Source: an uncultured Eubacterium sp. (GTDB taxonomy: Bacteria > Bacillota > Clostridia > Lachnospirales > Lachnospiraceae). Taken from it: a stretch of DNA of 64,000 bases. The DNA lies in contig CAKRKO010000004.1 of the NCBI GenBank assembly GCA_934358495.1, positions 3,552 through 67,551 of the forward strand, read 5' to 3'. The notes below the pieces were generated by a model, which was given only the letters and a program-made list of their open reading frames with translations, did no database searches and was not told the DNA's origin. This document shows, piece after piece, positions 33,517 through 42,851 of this stretch. Position 1 is the stretch's first letter. Every line of letters starts with the position of its first letter. Both the position numbers and the translations under genes were made by a program.

Positions 33517-35409
33517 ATGTACATTATTCCAAGACCACAACAGTGGTATCAGAAAGAGGGAACGTTTATACTAAAATACGATCGGGGGATTGTGCTTAAC
33601 AGTAACTGCCCACGGGAAGTTTATGAGGATGCGCAGATTCTGCAGCAGGATTTGGCGGATTATGCAGGTTTTGCTATGAATATCCGTTATGGAATTCCGG
33701 AAAATGGCGATATCTGTCTGCAGTTAGGAGAGCACATGGCAGAGCAGGAGTACACATTGCTTGTTCAGCCGCATGGCATCTGCATCACCGGCGGCAGCGC
33801 CTGCGGCATTTTTTATGGAATTCAGACGCTGCGTCAGATTATTCAGCAGTGCGGATGCTGTATTACATATACGATCATTGTGGATCAGCCGGAAATTTTG
33901 CATCGGGGATTTTACCATGATGTGACCAGAGGGCGGATCCCGACCATGGATTACCTGAAAAAACTGGTGGATCGCATGGCTTTTTACAAGTTGAATCAGC
34001 TGCAGCTTTATATGGAGCATACTTTTTTGTTTCGGGGATTTTCAGAGGTCTGGAGGGATGACACGCCGTTGACGGCGGAGGATATTCTGGAACTGGATGC
34101 GTACTGCAGAAAAAGGCATGTGGAACTGATTCCGAGTATTGCCTGTTTTGGACATCTGTATAAAGTACTTCGGACAAAAACGTATAGTGTGCTGTGTGAG
34201 ATGCCAGGAATGGAAACGGAGCCCTTTGGTTTTGTGGAACGGATGCGGCATCATACCCTGGATGTATCAAATCCGGAGAGTATGCGGCTGGTAAAATCAT
34301 TGATTGACGAATTTATGCCGCTTTTTACAACGGAGTATTTTAATATTTGTGCGGATGAAACCTTTGATCTTGGAAAGGGAAAAAGTGCAGCACTGGCAGA
34401 AAAAAAAGGGACACAGCGTCTGTATCTGGATTTTGTAAAAGAACTTTGTGAATATGTGGTGAGTAAAGGAAAAACACCGATGTTCTGGGGTGATATCGTC
34501 GGTGAATTCCCGGAGGCAGTGCAGGAGTTACCGAAAGAAACAATTTGTCTGAATTGGGGTTATGATGCGGATTGGCCGGAGGATTCAACACGAAAACTAT
34601 CGGAGGCGGGAGCAAGACTTTATAACTGTCCGGGAGTCAGCGGTTGGGATCAGCTGGTGAACCAGATTCATGTTTCTTATGAAAATATCAGCAGAATGTG
34701 TCGGTATGCGCATACTTACAAGGCAGAGGGATTGTTGAATACAGACTGGGGTGACTGCGGACATATCAATCACCCGGATTTCAGTCTGCCGGGAATGATT
34801 TATGGAGCAGCTTTTTCCTGGAATTTGGAAATCCCGGAGTTTGAAGACATGAATCGTCAGATTTCAAGAGTTGCTTACGGAGATGAGACAGGAACACTGG
34901 TGTCTTTGTTGGTGCGTATTTCTGAAAGCTGGAAATTTACCTGGAGAAATGCAGTAGATTGGTTAGAGCAGGCACCAGAGGTACGGTTAGAATCTGCTGA
35001 AGTATATGAGAAAGCTGTGGAGGATCTGGAACAGATCCAGACAGAATTGTATCAGTCTGTTACGCACCTTCCAATCGCGCAAAGAGGACAGATCCATGCA
35101 TATCTGATCGCGGTAAAGGGAATGATTTTACTACAAAAGATTGGTACTGTATTGACGGATAAAGGAATTATTTCTGAAATGCAGACAGAAGAATGCTTGT
35201 CAGAAAAAGGACAAAATAAATCAGAAGACAAGCGCTGGAATTCAGAGAAAGAACAAACCATGTCAGAGGATGAACGTTGGAATCTGGCAGAATTACTGGA
35301 ATACTGGCTGTATGATTACAAGGAACTCTGGCGCAGTACGAGCCGGGAATCAGAACTTTTCCGGATTCAGCATGTGATCTGTGCCTATGCGGACTGGCTG
35401 CGAAGTTAA
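33517..35409 (+). CDS. Family 20 glycoside hydrolase (beta-N-acetylhexosaminidase type)
   Basis: 630 aa; ATG after ACAGGAGAAG. An N-terminal GH20b-like domain (residues about 1-120) precedes the catalytic barrel (about 125-440), which starts at RGFYHDVTRGRIPTMDYLKKLVDRMAFYKLN. The catalytic Asp-Glu pair is Asp280-Glu281 in NICADETFDLG; the Asp assists the substrate acetamido group and the Glu is the acid. W residues around FWGDIVGEF and LNTDWGDCGH line the pocket. No signal peptide, so it probably cleaves imported GlcNAc/GalNAc oligosaccharides. A charged, repetitive insert (SEKGQNKSEDKRWNSEKEQ..., about 555-590) breaks the C-terminal helical region. Confidence 0.9.
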   Translation: MYIIPRPQQWYQKEGTFILKYDRGIVLNSNCPREVYEDAQILQQDLADYAGFAMNIRYGIPENGDICLQLGEHMAEQEYTLLVQPHGICITGGSACGIFYGIQTLRQIIQQCGCCITYTIIVDQPEILHRGFYHDVTRGRIPTMDYLKKLVDRMAFYKLNQLQLYMEHTFLFRGFSEVWRDDTPLTAEDILELDAYCRKRHVELIPSIACFGHLYKVLRTKTYSVLCEMPGMETEPFGFVERMRHHTLDVSNPESMRLVKSLIDEFMPLFTTEYFNICADETFDLGKGKSAALAEKKGTQRLYLDFVKELCEYVVSKGKTPMFWGDIVGEFPEAVQELPKETICLNWGYDADWPEDSTRKLSEAGARLYNCPGVSGWDQLVNQIHVSYENISRMCRYAHTYKAEGLLNTDWGDCGHINHPDFSLPGMIYGAAFSWNLEIPEFEDMNRQISRVAYGDETGTLVSLLVRISESWKFTWRNAVDWLEQAPEVRLESAEVYEKAVEDLEQIQTELYQSVTHLPIAQRGQIHAYLIAVKGMILLQKIGTVLTDKGIISEMQTEECLSEKGQNKSEDKRWNSEKEQTMSEDERWNLAELLEYWLYDYKELWRSTSRESELFRIQHVICAYADWLRS

Positions 35410-35494
35410 GTATGACAGTAGGTTGTTTTTCAAGAAAATAGCGTTAGCGTTTCACATGCAGTGGGGTTTGTACATTCCTGAGAACTGGTAATTT

Positions 35495-35547
35495 TTAAGA
35501 AAAATTCAGAAATTCAATAGAGGATTTTCAAATTTCTCTGTTATACT
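35495..35547 (+). promoter_or_regulatory. OmpR-type direct repeat and -10 before the YfhO-like gene
   Basis: TTAAGAAAAATTCAGAAA (35495-35512) holds two half-sites, TTAAGAA and TTCAGAA, exactly 10 bp apart; TATACT (35542-35547) is a likely -10. The identical 18-mer occurs at 54621-54638. Confidence 0.45.
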
Positions 35548-35627
35548 GATCAAGTCACAAAAAAGAAAAGAGTTTGAGCACGGATCATTCGTGTGTGAAT
35601 AAACGTGACCTGGAAGGGCAGACGAGT

Positions 35628-38327
35628 ATGAAAATGACAGAACAGAGAAAAAAGAATTTGATTCAGACCATGATATATACAGCCATTCTGGTTGCATTGT
35701 TTGTATGTCTGATCGGGCTGATCCTGCCGGAGGGATGTTTTTACGGTTCTACGACAGACTGGTACAATCAGCATGTAACACTGGCAGAGACAATCCGCAA
35801 GACATGTTTGCAGGAAAAAACGCTGGCGCCGGCATGGATCTCCATTGGAGGAGGCAGCAACGGATTTCAGTTTGCGTATTATGGATATTACCGGCCGGAT
35901 ATTATCATTGGATGTCTGCTTCCGCAGGTGCCGATGACGGTTTTGATTCCGCTTTATGCGCTGTGCTGCTATCTGGCAGCAGTGCTGCTGTTGGAATACT
36001 GGCTGCGTCTGGAAGGGCTTTCTCCATTTCTGGCATTTTTCGGAAGTATGCTGTTTTTACTGGCAGACTGCTTTTTCCAGACACATCGTCAGATTATGTT
36101 TGTAAATTATCTGCCGTTTCTGATTCTGGCATTGATCTTCCTGAAAAAAAGAAGATTTGCGATGATGTCAGTTAGTCTGACGCTGGTTTATCTGCATAGT
36201 TTTTACTATGCGATCGCCTGTCTGGCGGTCATTGGATGGTTTGCCATCGGCATGCTGCGTAGAGAGGACAAAGCAGGGAAGAAGAAGCTGCTGTTTCAGG
36301 GGGTGGTAAGTGTATTCTTGTCTGTGGGAATGGCGATGATGCTGCTTCTGCCTACGTTTCTGGCAATTTTGGAGCACAGACACAGCGGAGAAAAGGCGAC
36401 AACAATGGCGGAGCTGATTGTACCAAACGCGCAGAATTTGCTGTATTCTCCGTATGGAATGGGCCTTACGATCATTTGTGCGTATCTGCTGCTTCTGGGC
36501 CTTACGATTCGTGAAGTACGCTGGCAGTGTGCCCTGCTTCTGGCGGGCAGTCTGTTTGGAGTAGCTTCTTATATATTAAATGCGACATTGTATGCCAGGG
36601 GAAAAATCCTGATTCCATTTGTACCGGTTGTGATTTTGTATTGCATGAAGATTTTTCAGAAGGTCCGGTGTGGGGAAGTGCGCTGGCAGTTCTGGCCTTT
36701 TGTGCTTCTGGCTGTTGGAATTTTTACCCAGCGAAATGAAACCTGGTTTGCAGGAATTCTATTTGACCTGATCGTACTTTTCACGATCGCTGTGATAGAT
36801 CTGATCTGGCGCAAAGCAACGGGAATGATGGGCGCAGGCCGCATGTTTACCGGGGAAACCGGTCTTGTGCGGTATCTGCCACTGCTTGTAATGCCATTTC
36901 TGATTTTTCTGTGTGTGGCTGCCGGAGAGGGATGGCGGGGCATTCCAAATGAAGATGCCAGTCAGCTGGCAGGCTCGAAATCGGCAGAACTGGTAAATTT
37001 TCTGATGGGAACGGAGAACGAAACGCAGAACAGTGCTGCATCGACAGAAAACAGTGCAGTTTTAAATAAAAATGCAGATCAGAAGCAGGAAGAAGAGAAT
37101 TTCACAGAGGAAGAACTGCAGACCATCTGTGGAAATAAGCTGTACCGATGTGATAAACTGACAGATACCAAAATGGAGTGTAATGCGCTTCAGTTTTACG
37201 GTCAGCAGAGTGCAAATATGTATTCTTCCGTGACCAATTCACTGTATCAGAATTTTTACTATAACATCGTGAAAATGCCGGTTCAGATCAACAATCGAAC
37301 CGCTCTGCTGGAGGAACGCAATCCACTGTTTGCACAGCTGATGGGTGAGCGTTATATTCTTACGACGGAAAACAAAATGCCATACGGATATGCTGTGCTT
37401 TTACAGAAGGGAAAAAATGTGATTGCGGAAAATCCGAATGTATTGCCGATCGCATATACGACATCGGATACTATTTCAAATACACAGTTTGAAGCACTGA
37501 ATGATACGGAAAAGATGTCGGCACTGAGCCGTTACACGGTAGCTGGAAACGGAGAACAAAACGAAGTGAATGTTTCTGAAATGGAGCAGATTTCGTTGCC
37601 GTCACTTGATTCGGAAGAGGTCAGTGTGCCTGGTGATGTTCAGATCAAAACGTTGAAAAATGGATACCGCATTCAAGCTGGAGAAGGCGGCGGTGTGCTC
37701 CGTATGCCTTTAGATTCAAATATAAAAAACGGCACGTTATATTTCCGGTTTGATGTGAAAAATCGTACCGAAAATGCGGTTATTATTTCGGCAAATGGCA
37801 GAAAAAATAAACTGTCAGGGGCAACGGCGCCTTATCCAAATGAAAACGATTGTTTTTCCTATATGCTGAAAGAAAAGGGAAATGATAAATATATCTCTCT
37901 GAAGTTATCTGCAGGTACTTATGATCTGACTGATATGGAATGTTACCGTCTGCCGACAAATGTGTTTAACGAAAAACAGGTGGAAGCGATGGAACTGCAG
38001 CCGGAAACAAAGTGGGAGTCAGACAGTATCTTAAACGGTACGGTAACTGCCGGGGAGGATGGGTATTTTGTGACATCCATTCCAATGCAGAATGGTCTGA
38101 AACTGTATGTGGATGGCAAAGAGACAAAACTCGAGACCGTGAATACTGCGTTTGCGGGTGCAAAAATTTCCGCGGGATTCCATTCAATCAATCTGCGGTT
38201 TGATGCGCCGGGACAAAAATATGGTAAGAGGGCAAGCGTGTTGTCAGCAGTACTTTTTGTGATCTGGGAAGCAGGAACTGTACGATACAAGAAGAAAAGA
38301 AAGCAGGAATTAAGCTCAGACAGGTAA
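35628..38327 (+). CDS. YfhO-family polytopic membrane protein
   Basis: 899 aa from ATG 35628 (GGAAGGG ten bases upstream); an in-frame TTG start at 35574 is possible but less likely. About 11-12 membrane spans occupy residues 12-450 (first span ILVALFVCLIGLILPEG), with a polar loop after span 1 (YNQHVTLAETIRK) typical of GT-C-fold glycosyltransferases. An acidic Gln/Asn/Glu-rich linker (about 465-500) leads to an extracellular beta-rich domain (about 505-865) and one last span (about 870-888). YfhO proteins in B. subtilis are implicated in glycosylating lipoteichoic acid. The promoter carries a candidate OmpR-type site. Confidence 0.85.
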   Translation: MKMTEQRKKNLIQTMIYTAILVALFVCLIGLILPEGCFYGSTTDWYNQHVTLAETIRKTCLQEKTLAPAWISIGGGSNGFQFAYYGYYRPDIIIGCLLPQVPMTVLIPLYALCCYLAAVLLLEYWLRLEGLSPFLAFFGSMLFLLADCFFQTHRQIMFVNYLPFLILALIFLKKRRFAMMSVSLTLVYLHSFYYAIACLAVIGWFAIGMLRREDKAGKKKLLFQGVVSVFLSVGMAMMLLLPTFLAILEHRHSGEKATTMAELIVPNAQNLLYSPYGMGLTIICAYLLLLGLTIREVRWQCALLLAGSLFGVASYILNATLYARGKILIPFVPVVILYCMKIFQKVRCGEVRWQFWPFVLLAVGIFTQRNETWFAGILFDLIVLFTIAVIDLIWRKATGMMGAGRMFTGETGLVRYLPLLVMPFLIFLCVAAGEGWRGIPNEDASQLAGSKSAELVNFLMGTENETQNSAASTENSAVLNKNADQKQEEENFTEEELQTICGNKLYRCDKLTDTKMECNALQFYGQQSANMYSSVTNSLYQNFYYNIVKMPVQINNRTALLEERNPLFAQLMGERYILTTENKMPYGYAVLLQKGKNVIAENPNVLPIAYTTSDTISNTQFEALNDTEKMSALSRYTVAGNGEQNEVNVSEMEQISLPSLDSEEVSVPGDVQIKTLKNGYRIQAGEGGGVLRMPLDSNIKNGTLYFRFDVKNRTENAVIISANGRKNKLSGATAPYPNENDCFSYMLKEKGNDKYISLKLSAGTYDLTDMECYRLPTNVFNEKQVEAMELQPETKWESDSILNGTVTAGEDGYFVTSIPMQNGLKLYVDGKETKLETVNTAFAGAKISAGFHSINLRFDAPGQKYGKRASVLSAVLFVIWEAGTVRYKKKRKQELSSDR

Positions 38328-38395
38328 AACATTTGACAAATGAATGCTGAAAATAACAGTGATAGAAGAAAATTGTGAATAACAGAGTGGAGTGA

Positions 38396-38430
38396 AAATG
38401 GATGCCTTTTCGGGTGTCCATTTTGCTTTG
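38396..38430 (+). terminator. Terminator of the YfhO-like gene
   Basis: AAAATGGATGCC pairs with GGGTGTCCATTTT, followed by GCTTT. Confidence 0.7.
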
Positions 38431-38455
38431 TAAAAAAAATCTCTTTTTTAATTAA

Positions 38456-38501
38456 ATTGGTAGCACCAATGTATTGAAATTATTGAAAAACATGATATAA
38501 T
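38456..38501 (+). promoter_or_regulatory. lrgAB promoter with FadR-type operator
   Basis: ATTGGT-AGC-ACCAAT (38456-38470) is a perfect palindrome matching the TGGT-N3-ACCA consensus of FadR-subfamily GntR regulators. It lies just upstream of TTGAAA (38474-38479), 16 bp, TATAAT (38496-38501). Confidence 0.6.
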
Positions 38502-38585
38502 AGTTGATAAACTGAATTGCATTTTTAGGAAAAAAATAATTACTATAAAATGTAGACTTTTTGACCAGGGAAAAGAGGCGTTGTT

Positions 38586-38960
38586 ATGAAATATATTCGT
38601 CAATTTGTCATTATTCTTTTTATTTCTTTTATAGGAGAAGTTTTGAAATATGTATTGCCGTTGCCGATTCCGGCAAGTATTTACGGACTGGTACTGATGT
38701 TTATTTTATTAGAGACAAAAGTGCTGAAAGTGGAAGCGGTTCAGGATGCGGGGAAATTTCTGATCGAGATCATGCCGATGATGTTTATCCCGGCTGGTGT
38801 TGGTCTGCTGAATGCATGGGATAAGTTAAAACCAGTGTTGATTCCGGTTATTGTGATCCTGTTTATCTCAACGATCGTAGTTATGGGAATATCCGGAAAA
38901 GTAACACAGACGATGATTGAAGCAGAGGAGCGTAAGAAAAATGAAGGACATTCTGAGTAA
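38586..38960 (+). CDS. lrgA: LrgA/CidA-family holin-like membrane protein
   Basis: 124 aa; ATG after AGAGGCGTTGTT. Four membrane spans (about 5-25, 30-48, 63-85, 90-110) with the family motif LPLPIPASIYGLVLMFILL at the second span and FLIEIMPMMFIPAGVGLL before the third. LrgA/CidA proteins were first tied to murein hydrolase control; in several Firmicutes LrgAB-type pairs transport pyruvate. Overlaps lrgB by 20 bp. Confidence 0.92.
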   Translation: MKYIRQFVIILFISFIGEVLKYVLPLPIPASIYGLVLMFILLETKVLKVEAVQDAGKFLIEIMPMMFIPAGVGLLNAWDKLKPVLIPVIVILFISTIVVMGISGKVTQTMIEAEERKKNEGHSE

Positions 38961-39633
38961 TTCTATGTTTTTCGGCGTACTGGTGAGTATCCTTGCATAT
39001 GAAGTCGGTGTACTGCTGAAAAAGAAATTAAAATTTGCACTGTTAAATCCGTTGCTGATCTCCATTGTGATCATTATACTGATCCTTGTGGGATTTCATA
39101 TTGATTATGATACATACAACAATGGCGCACAGCTTTTGAGCTATTTGCTGACTCCGGCAACGGTATGTCTGGCAATCCCGCTGTACGAGCAGATGGAACT
39201 GCTGAAGAAAAACTGGAAGGCCATTATTGGCGGTATCGTGGCGGGCGTTCTGACTAGTTCAGTCTGTATTTTAGTGCTGTGTCTGATCTTTCGACTGGAG
39301 CATGATATGTTTGTTACCCTGCTGCCGAAATCCATCACGACAGCGATCGGTATGGGTGTATCAGAAGAGTTGAACGGTATCGTAACCATTACTGTTGCGG
39401 TTATCATTATTACCGGCGTGATTGGAAATGTGCTGGCAGATTTTGTATATAAGTTGTTCCATGTCACTCATCCAGTGGCAAAAGGAGTCGGACTTGGTAC
39501 GTCAGCCCATGCGATTGGTACAGCAAAAGCACTGGAAATGGGTGAGACCGAAGGTGCCATGGGAGGATTATCCATTGCTGTGGCAGGTATTTTAACCGTT
39601 ATCGTAGCACCGATTTTTTCGCATATTATATAG
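38941..39633 (+). CDS. lrgB: LrgB-family membrane protein
   Basis: 230 aa from ATG 38941, ten bases after GAGGAG inside lrgA; an extension to 38917 is possible. About six membrane spans. The LrgB signature is complete: YLLTPATVCLAIPLYEQ, LLPKSITTAIGMGVSEE and the C-terminal GLGTSAHAIGTAKALEMGETEGAMGGL. Partner of lrgA in the same operon. Confidence 0.94.
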   Translation: MKDILSNSMFFGVLVSILAYEVGVLLKKKLKFALLNPLLISIVIIILILVGFHIDYDTYNNGAQLLSYLLTPATVCLAIPLYEQMELLKKNWKAIIGGIVAGVLTSSVCILVLCLIFRLEHDMFVTLLPKSITTAIGMGVSEELNGIVTITVAVIIITGVIGNVLADFVYKLFHVTHPVAKGVGLGTSAHAIGTAKALEMGETEGAMGGLSIAVAGILTVIVAPIFSHII

Positions 39634-39704
39634 TTGATAGATATGATCTCATAGAGGTGAATTGGATTCCAGTATGCTTTGGTAAGCGCTTAACAGAAAA
39701 TTAT

Positions 39705-39757
39705 ATGCTCTCTTTTAGATAGGCAGAACTGTTTATTTGAAAGAGGGCATTTGTTTT
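39705..39757 (+). terminator. Terminator of lrgAB
   Basis: ATGCTCTCTTT (39705-39715) pairs with AAAGAGGGCAT (39740-39750), followed by TTGTTTTT. Confidence 0.75.
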
Positions 39758-39825
39758 TATCAGCGATGAATCCTACTTGCAAAAATATTACATTGTACTT
39801 ATAATCTATGTTAGAAAAACTGGAA

Positions 39826-39881
39826 GATGTTGGGGTCAAAAGATGCCATACGAATTGTTCCGTACTTCGTACTCCCACAAT
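39826..39881 (-). repeat. Fragment of a MITE-like element (one terminus)
   Basis: 56 bp, inverted and nearly identical (one difference) to 55743-55799: terminal GATGTTGGGGTCAAAAG and the GTAC-TTC-GTAC hairpin. The other half of the element is missing here. The rest of 39634-39956 holds only the lrgB terminator. Confidence 0.85.
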
Positions 39882-39956
39882 GTTATACAAAAAATGATAT
39901 ACTCATTTTTGCGAGGGATTCCAGTATCAGACAAATTGTAGAAAGAGAGAATAAAT

Positions 39957-40433
39957 ATGAAGTATAAATGCGTGAACGAACTGGACAAATTCATGTTCCA
40001 GGATGCGGAAGTGAAAAAAATGGAGTTTAACCCGGGACTTATGACAATGGTATTGCTTGGAGTAGCCGCAAGACATAATAATCCATCCAATGATACTTTA
40101 GTGGACCGTTATCTGGATGACACAGAGATTCGGTTCAAATCCCCGGTGATCACGAGGTTTTTATTAGAGGGTGCAAAATATTACGATGCAAATAATGTAC
40201 TGCAACGTGAAGTGCCGGATCAGGATATTCCGGAAAATCAGTTTAAAGAGATTTTCCAGAAAATGCAGGAAGACGGAAAAGTATTTGTAGTGACACCGAA
40301 GCCTGCAAAAAATGGCGGCGCGTGTTGCTGTGAGATTGCTGTGGATACAGACGAAGATACTTACTGGGTAGAAGTAGAATTCGAAAAAGCGGTCGTAGAA
40401 TGGGAGCATTTCCTGAATAAAGTACAGGCATAG
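39957..40433 (+). CDS. Conserved-looking hypothetical protein
   Basis: 158 aa; ATG after GAAAGAGAG. Not recognised. It is soluble, acidic, without signal peptide or membrane span; predicted alpha/beta with a helical N-terminal half (ELDKFMFQDAEVKKM) and a beta-rich C-terminal half. A GGACCCEIAVD segment places three adjacent cysteines at about residues 122-124, which could bind metal or be redox-active. It precedes a GDPD phosphodiesterase gene by 52 bp and could share its transcript. Confidence 0.75.
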   Translation: MKYKCVNELDKFMFQDAEVKKMEFNPGLMTMVLLGVAARHNNPSNDTLVDRYLDDTEIRFKSPVITRFLLEGAKYYDANNVLQREVPDQDIPENQFKEIFQKMQEDGKVFVVTPKPAKNGGACCCEIAVDTDEDTYWVEVEFEKAVVEWEHFLNKVQA

Positions 40434-40485
40434 AGAAGATCAGAAGTGCAGATGAACGATACTGATACGGAGGAAAATAACGGGA

Positions 40486-41340
40486 ATGGTACTGACAGGT
40501 ATTCTGATTGTTGCTGCAATTGTTATTGGTTTACTTGGCTTAAGCGTGTACATGCTTCGACCGGAAACAGAAAAAACACGTTCGTTTGATGCTTTTGAAC
40601 ATACAATGATCGCCCACCGTGGCTTATTTGATAATAATTCAGAAGCACCGGAAAACAGTCTGGCTGCGTTTCAAAACGCAGCGGAGCATGGTTTTGGCAT
40701 AGAGCTGGATGTGCAGCTGACAAAAGATGAAAAACTGGTTGTTTTTCATGATTTTGATCTGAAGCGAATGTGTGGTGTACATAAGAAATTGACCGAATTA
40801 ACATATACAGAATTAAAGCAGTATTTTTTGAAGAACAGCACACAAAAAATACCGCTTTTTTCTGATGTCCTGGAACGGATCAATGGAAAAGTGCCTCTTG
40901 TAGTGGAGATAAAAGTTGGCTTTGACTATAAGGCAACCACGGAAGCTGCGGCTGCAATGCTGTCAGAATACAAGGGAGTTTACTGCATGGAATGCTTTAA
41001 TCCATTGTCATTGGTGTGGTACCGCAGACATTATCCGAAGGTACTTCGTGGACAGTTATCCATGGATTTTTTTCAGAGTGAGGATAAAATGCCGCAGATC
41101 GTGCGTTTTTTTCTGACAAATTTATTGTTAAACTTCTGGGCAAAACCTGATTTTATTTCCTATAATCATAAGGACCGCCAGATCCGGGGCTTTCGCATGT
41201 GTCGAAAGCTGTTTGGGGTAAAAACTGCGGCATGGACGATAAAAAGCGAAGCTGAACTGCAGGCGGCCCGTGAAATATTTGATATGTTTATTTTTGACAG
41301 TTTTCTGCCAAAAGAAGGGGAAAAGGTGGGATTGAGTTGA
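40486..41340 (+). CDS. Glycerophosphodiester phosphodiesterase family protein
   Basis: 284 aa; ATG after ACGGAGGAAAAT. An N-terminal membrane anchor (about 3-23) is followed by the GDPD barrel: general-acid HRG (MIAHRGLFDNNS), substrate/metal ENSLAAF, metal Glu and Asp in IELDVQLTKDEKLVVFHD, then VVEIKVG and the C-terminal KTAAWTIKSEAEL. It would hydrolyse glycerophosphodiesters from phospholipid or teichoic acid turnover at the membrane. Its stop overlaps the MATE gene start. Confidence 0.9.
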   Translation: MVLTGILIVAAIVIGLLGLSVYMLRPETEKTRSFDAFEHTMIAHRGLFDNNSEAPENSLAAFQNAAEHGFGIELDVQLTKDEKLVVFHDFDLKRMCGVHKKLTELTYTELKQYFLKNSTQKIPLFSDVLERINGKVPLVVEIKVGFDYKATTEAAAAMLSEYKGVYCMECFNPLSLVWYRRHYPKVLRGQLSMDFFQSEDKMPQIVRFFLTNLLLNFWAKPDFISYNHKDRQIRGFRMCRKLFGVKTAAWTIKSEAELQAAREIFDMFIFDSFLPKEGEKVGLS

Positions 41341-42701
41341 GAAGACAAAAACAGAAGATTGATGAGAGTAAGCTACTCTTTTCCAATCATGATCTGAAGG
41401 TGTTGCTCATACCGCTGATGGTGGAACAGTTGCTGAACTCCCTGATGGGAACCGTGGACAGTATGATGGTCAGCAACGTGGGAAGTGCAGCTATTTCTGC
41501 AGTTTCGCTGGTGGATTCCATCAACGTGTTGGTTATTCAGGTATTTACGGCGCTGACGGCAGGCGGTGCCATCATATGTTCCCAGTATCTTGGCAGAAAA
41601 GATGTGAAAGCCTGCAATAAGGCGGCGCGTCAGGTATTGCTTGCGATGCTGGTGATTTCCGTTGGATTGATGGCAGTGTGTATCGTATTCCGTTACCCGT
41701 TGCTGCGGTTGATTTTTGGAAATGTGGAACAGGATGTTATGGATAACTCTCAGATTTATTTCCTGATCACGGCGATATCTTTCCCATTTATCGGATTGTT
41801 TGACGCCAATGCAGCATTTTTCCGGGCAGAGGGAAATTCCAAACTGCCGATGACAATTTCTGCGTTGTGTAATCTGATAAATATTGCCGGAAATGCGGTT
41901 TTGATTTTTGGATTTCATATGGGTGTAGCAGGTGCGGCGATTTCCACACTGGTTTCCCGTATTTTGATGTCCATTATTATGATCTGCCGTCAGCGTGTGC
42001 CGAAACAGGAGATTGTCATCCGCGATTATTTCGGTATTCGTCCGGATATGAGGCTGATTTTGATCATTCTTTCCGTGGGAATTCCATCCGGTATTGAAAA
42101 TGGTATGTTCCAGTTTGGTAAACTGGCAATTCAGTCTACGGTATCAACCCTTGGAACGACAGCGATTGCAGCTCAGGCGATGACGATTATTCTGGAAAAC
42201 TTAAATGGTATTGCAGCGATTGGAATTGGAATTGGATTGATGACGATTGTTGGTCAGTGTATCGGAGCCGGAGAGAAAGATCAGGCGGTATATTATATCA
42301 AGAAACTTGCTGTGATATCAGAGTTTGTGGTGATCGTCTGCTGTCTGTTGATCTGGGCATTGACGAAACCGATTACAATGATCGCAGGCATGGAGCCGGC
42401 AAGTGCGGACATGTGCTTTTACATGATGACAGTAATCACCATTGTAAAACCGATTGTGTGGGTTCCTGCGTTTATTCCACCGTATGGATTGCGTGCAGCA
42501 GGGGATGTTAAATTCTCTATGATCTTGTCAACCTGTTCTATGTGGATTTTCAGGGTAAGTCTGTGTATTTACCTTTGCCGGGTGCAGGGATTTGGACCGA
42601 TTGCGGTGTGGATCGGAATGTTTACGGATTGGACGGTACGTGGCATTATCTTTACGATTCGATTCCATAGACGGAAGTGGTTGGATCACAAAGTCGTTTA
42701 A
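41337..42701 (+). CDS. MATE-family multidrug/Na+ antiporter
   Basis: 454 aa; TTG start at 41337 inside the GDPD stop (AAGGTGGG upstream); the next Met is too far into span 1 to be the start. Twelve membrane spans. MATE features include LKVLLIPLMVEQLLNSLMGTVDSMMVSNVG (first span and loop), AGGAIICSQYLGRKD and, in the second half, GIGLMTIVGQCIGAGEKDQA. It would export cationic drugs or metabolites with Na+ or H+. Translationally coupled to the GDPD gene. Confidence 0.93.
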   Translation: MRRQKQKIDESKLLFSNHDLKVLLIPLMVEQLLNSLMGTVDSMMVSNVGSAAISAVSLVDSINVLVIQVFTALTAGGAIICSQYLGRKDVKACNKAARQVLLAMLVISVGLMAVCIVFRYPLLRLIFGNVEQDVMDNSQIYFLITAISFPFIGLFDANAAFFRAEGNSKLPMTISALCNLINIAGNAVLIFGFHMGVAGAAISTLVSRILMSIIMICRQRVPKQEIVIRDYFGIRPDMRLILIILSVGIPSGIENGMFQFGKLAIQSTVSTLGTTAIAAQAMTIILENLNGIAAIGIGIGLMTIVGQCIGAGEKDQAVYYIKKLAVISEFVVIVCCLLIWALTKPITMIAGMEPASADMCFYMMTVITIVKPIVWVPAFIPPYGLRAAGDVKFSMILSTCSMWIFRVSLCIYLCRVQGFGPIAVWIGMFTDWTVRGIIFTIRFHRRKWLDHKVV

Positions 42702-42742
42702 TGTATTGGATAAAAATTTACTAATTCCACTGTGTGAATTAA

Positions 42743-42805
42743 GAACTCCTGGCATTTTTTCTCAGGGAGCGATTGATAGCGACCGAGACAAAATACCAGG
42801 AGTTC
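42743..42805. repeat. Core-conserved palindrome, copy C
   Basis: GAACTCCTGGCATTTT (42743-42758) pairs with AAAATACCAGGAGTTC (42790-42805), one mismatch; core CTCAGGGAGCGATTGATAGC. It lies between the convergent MATE gene and the small minus-strand gene. Confidence 0.85.
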
Positions 42806-42851
42806 CCATTAAAACCTAGAAAGTAAATTTTAAGCCACCCTAAACAAGAAG

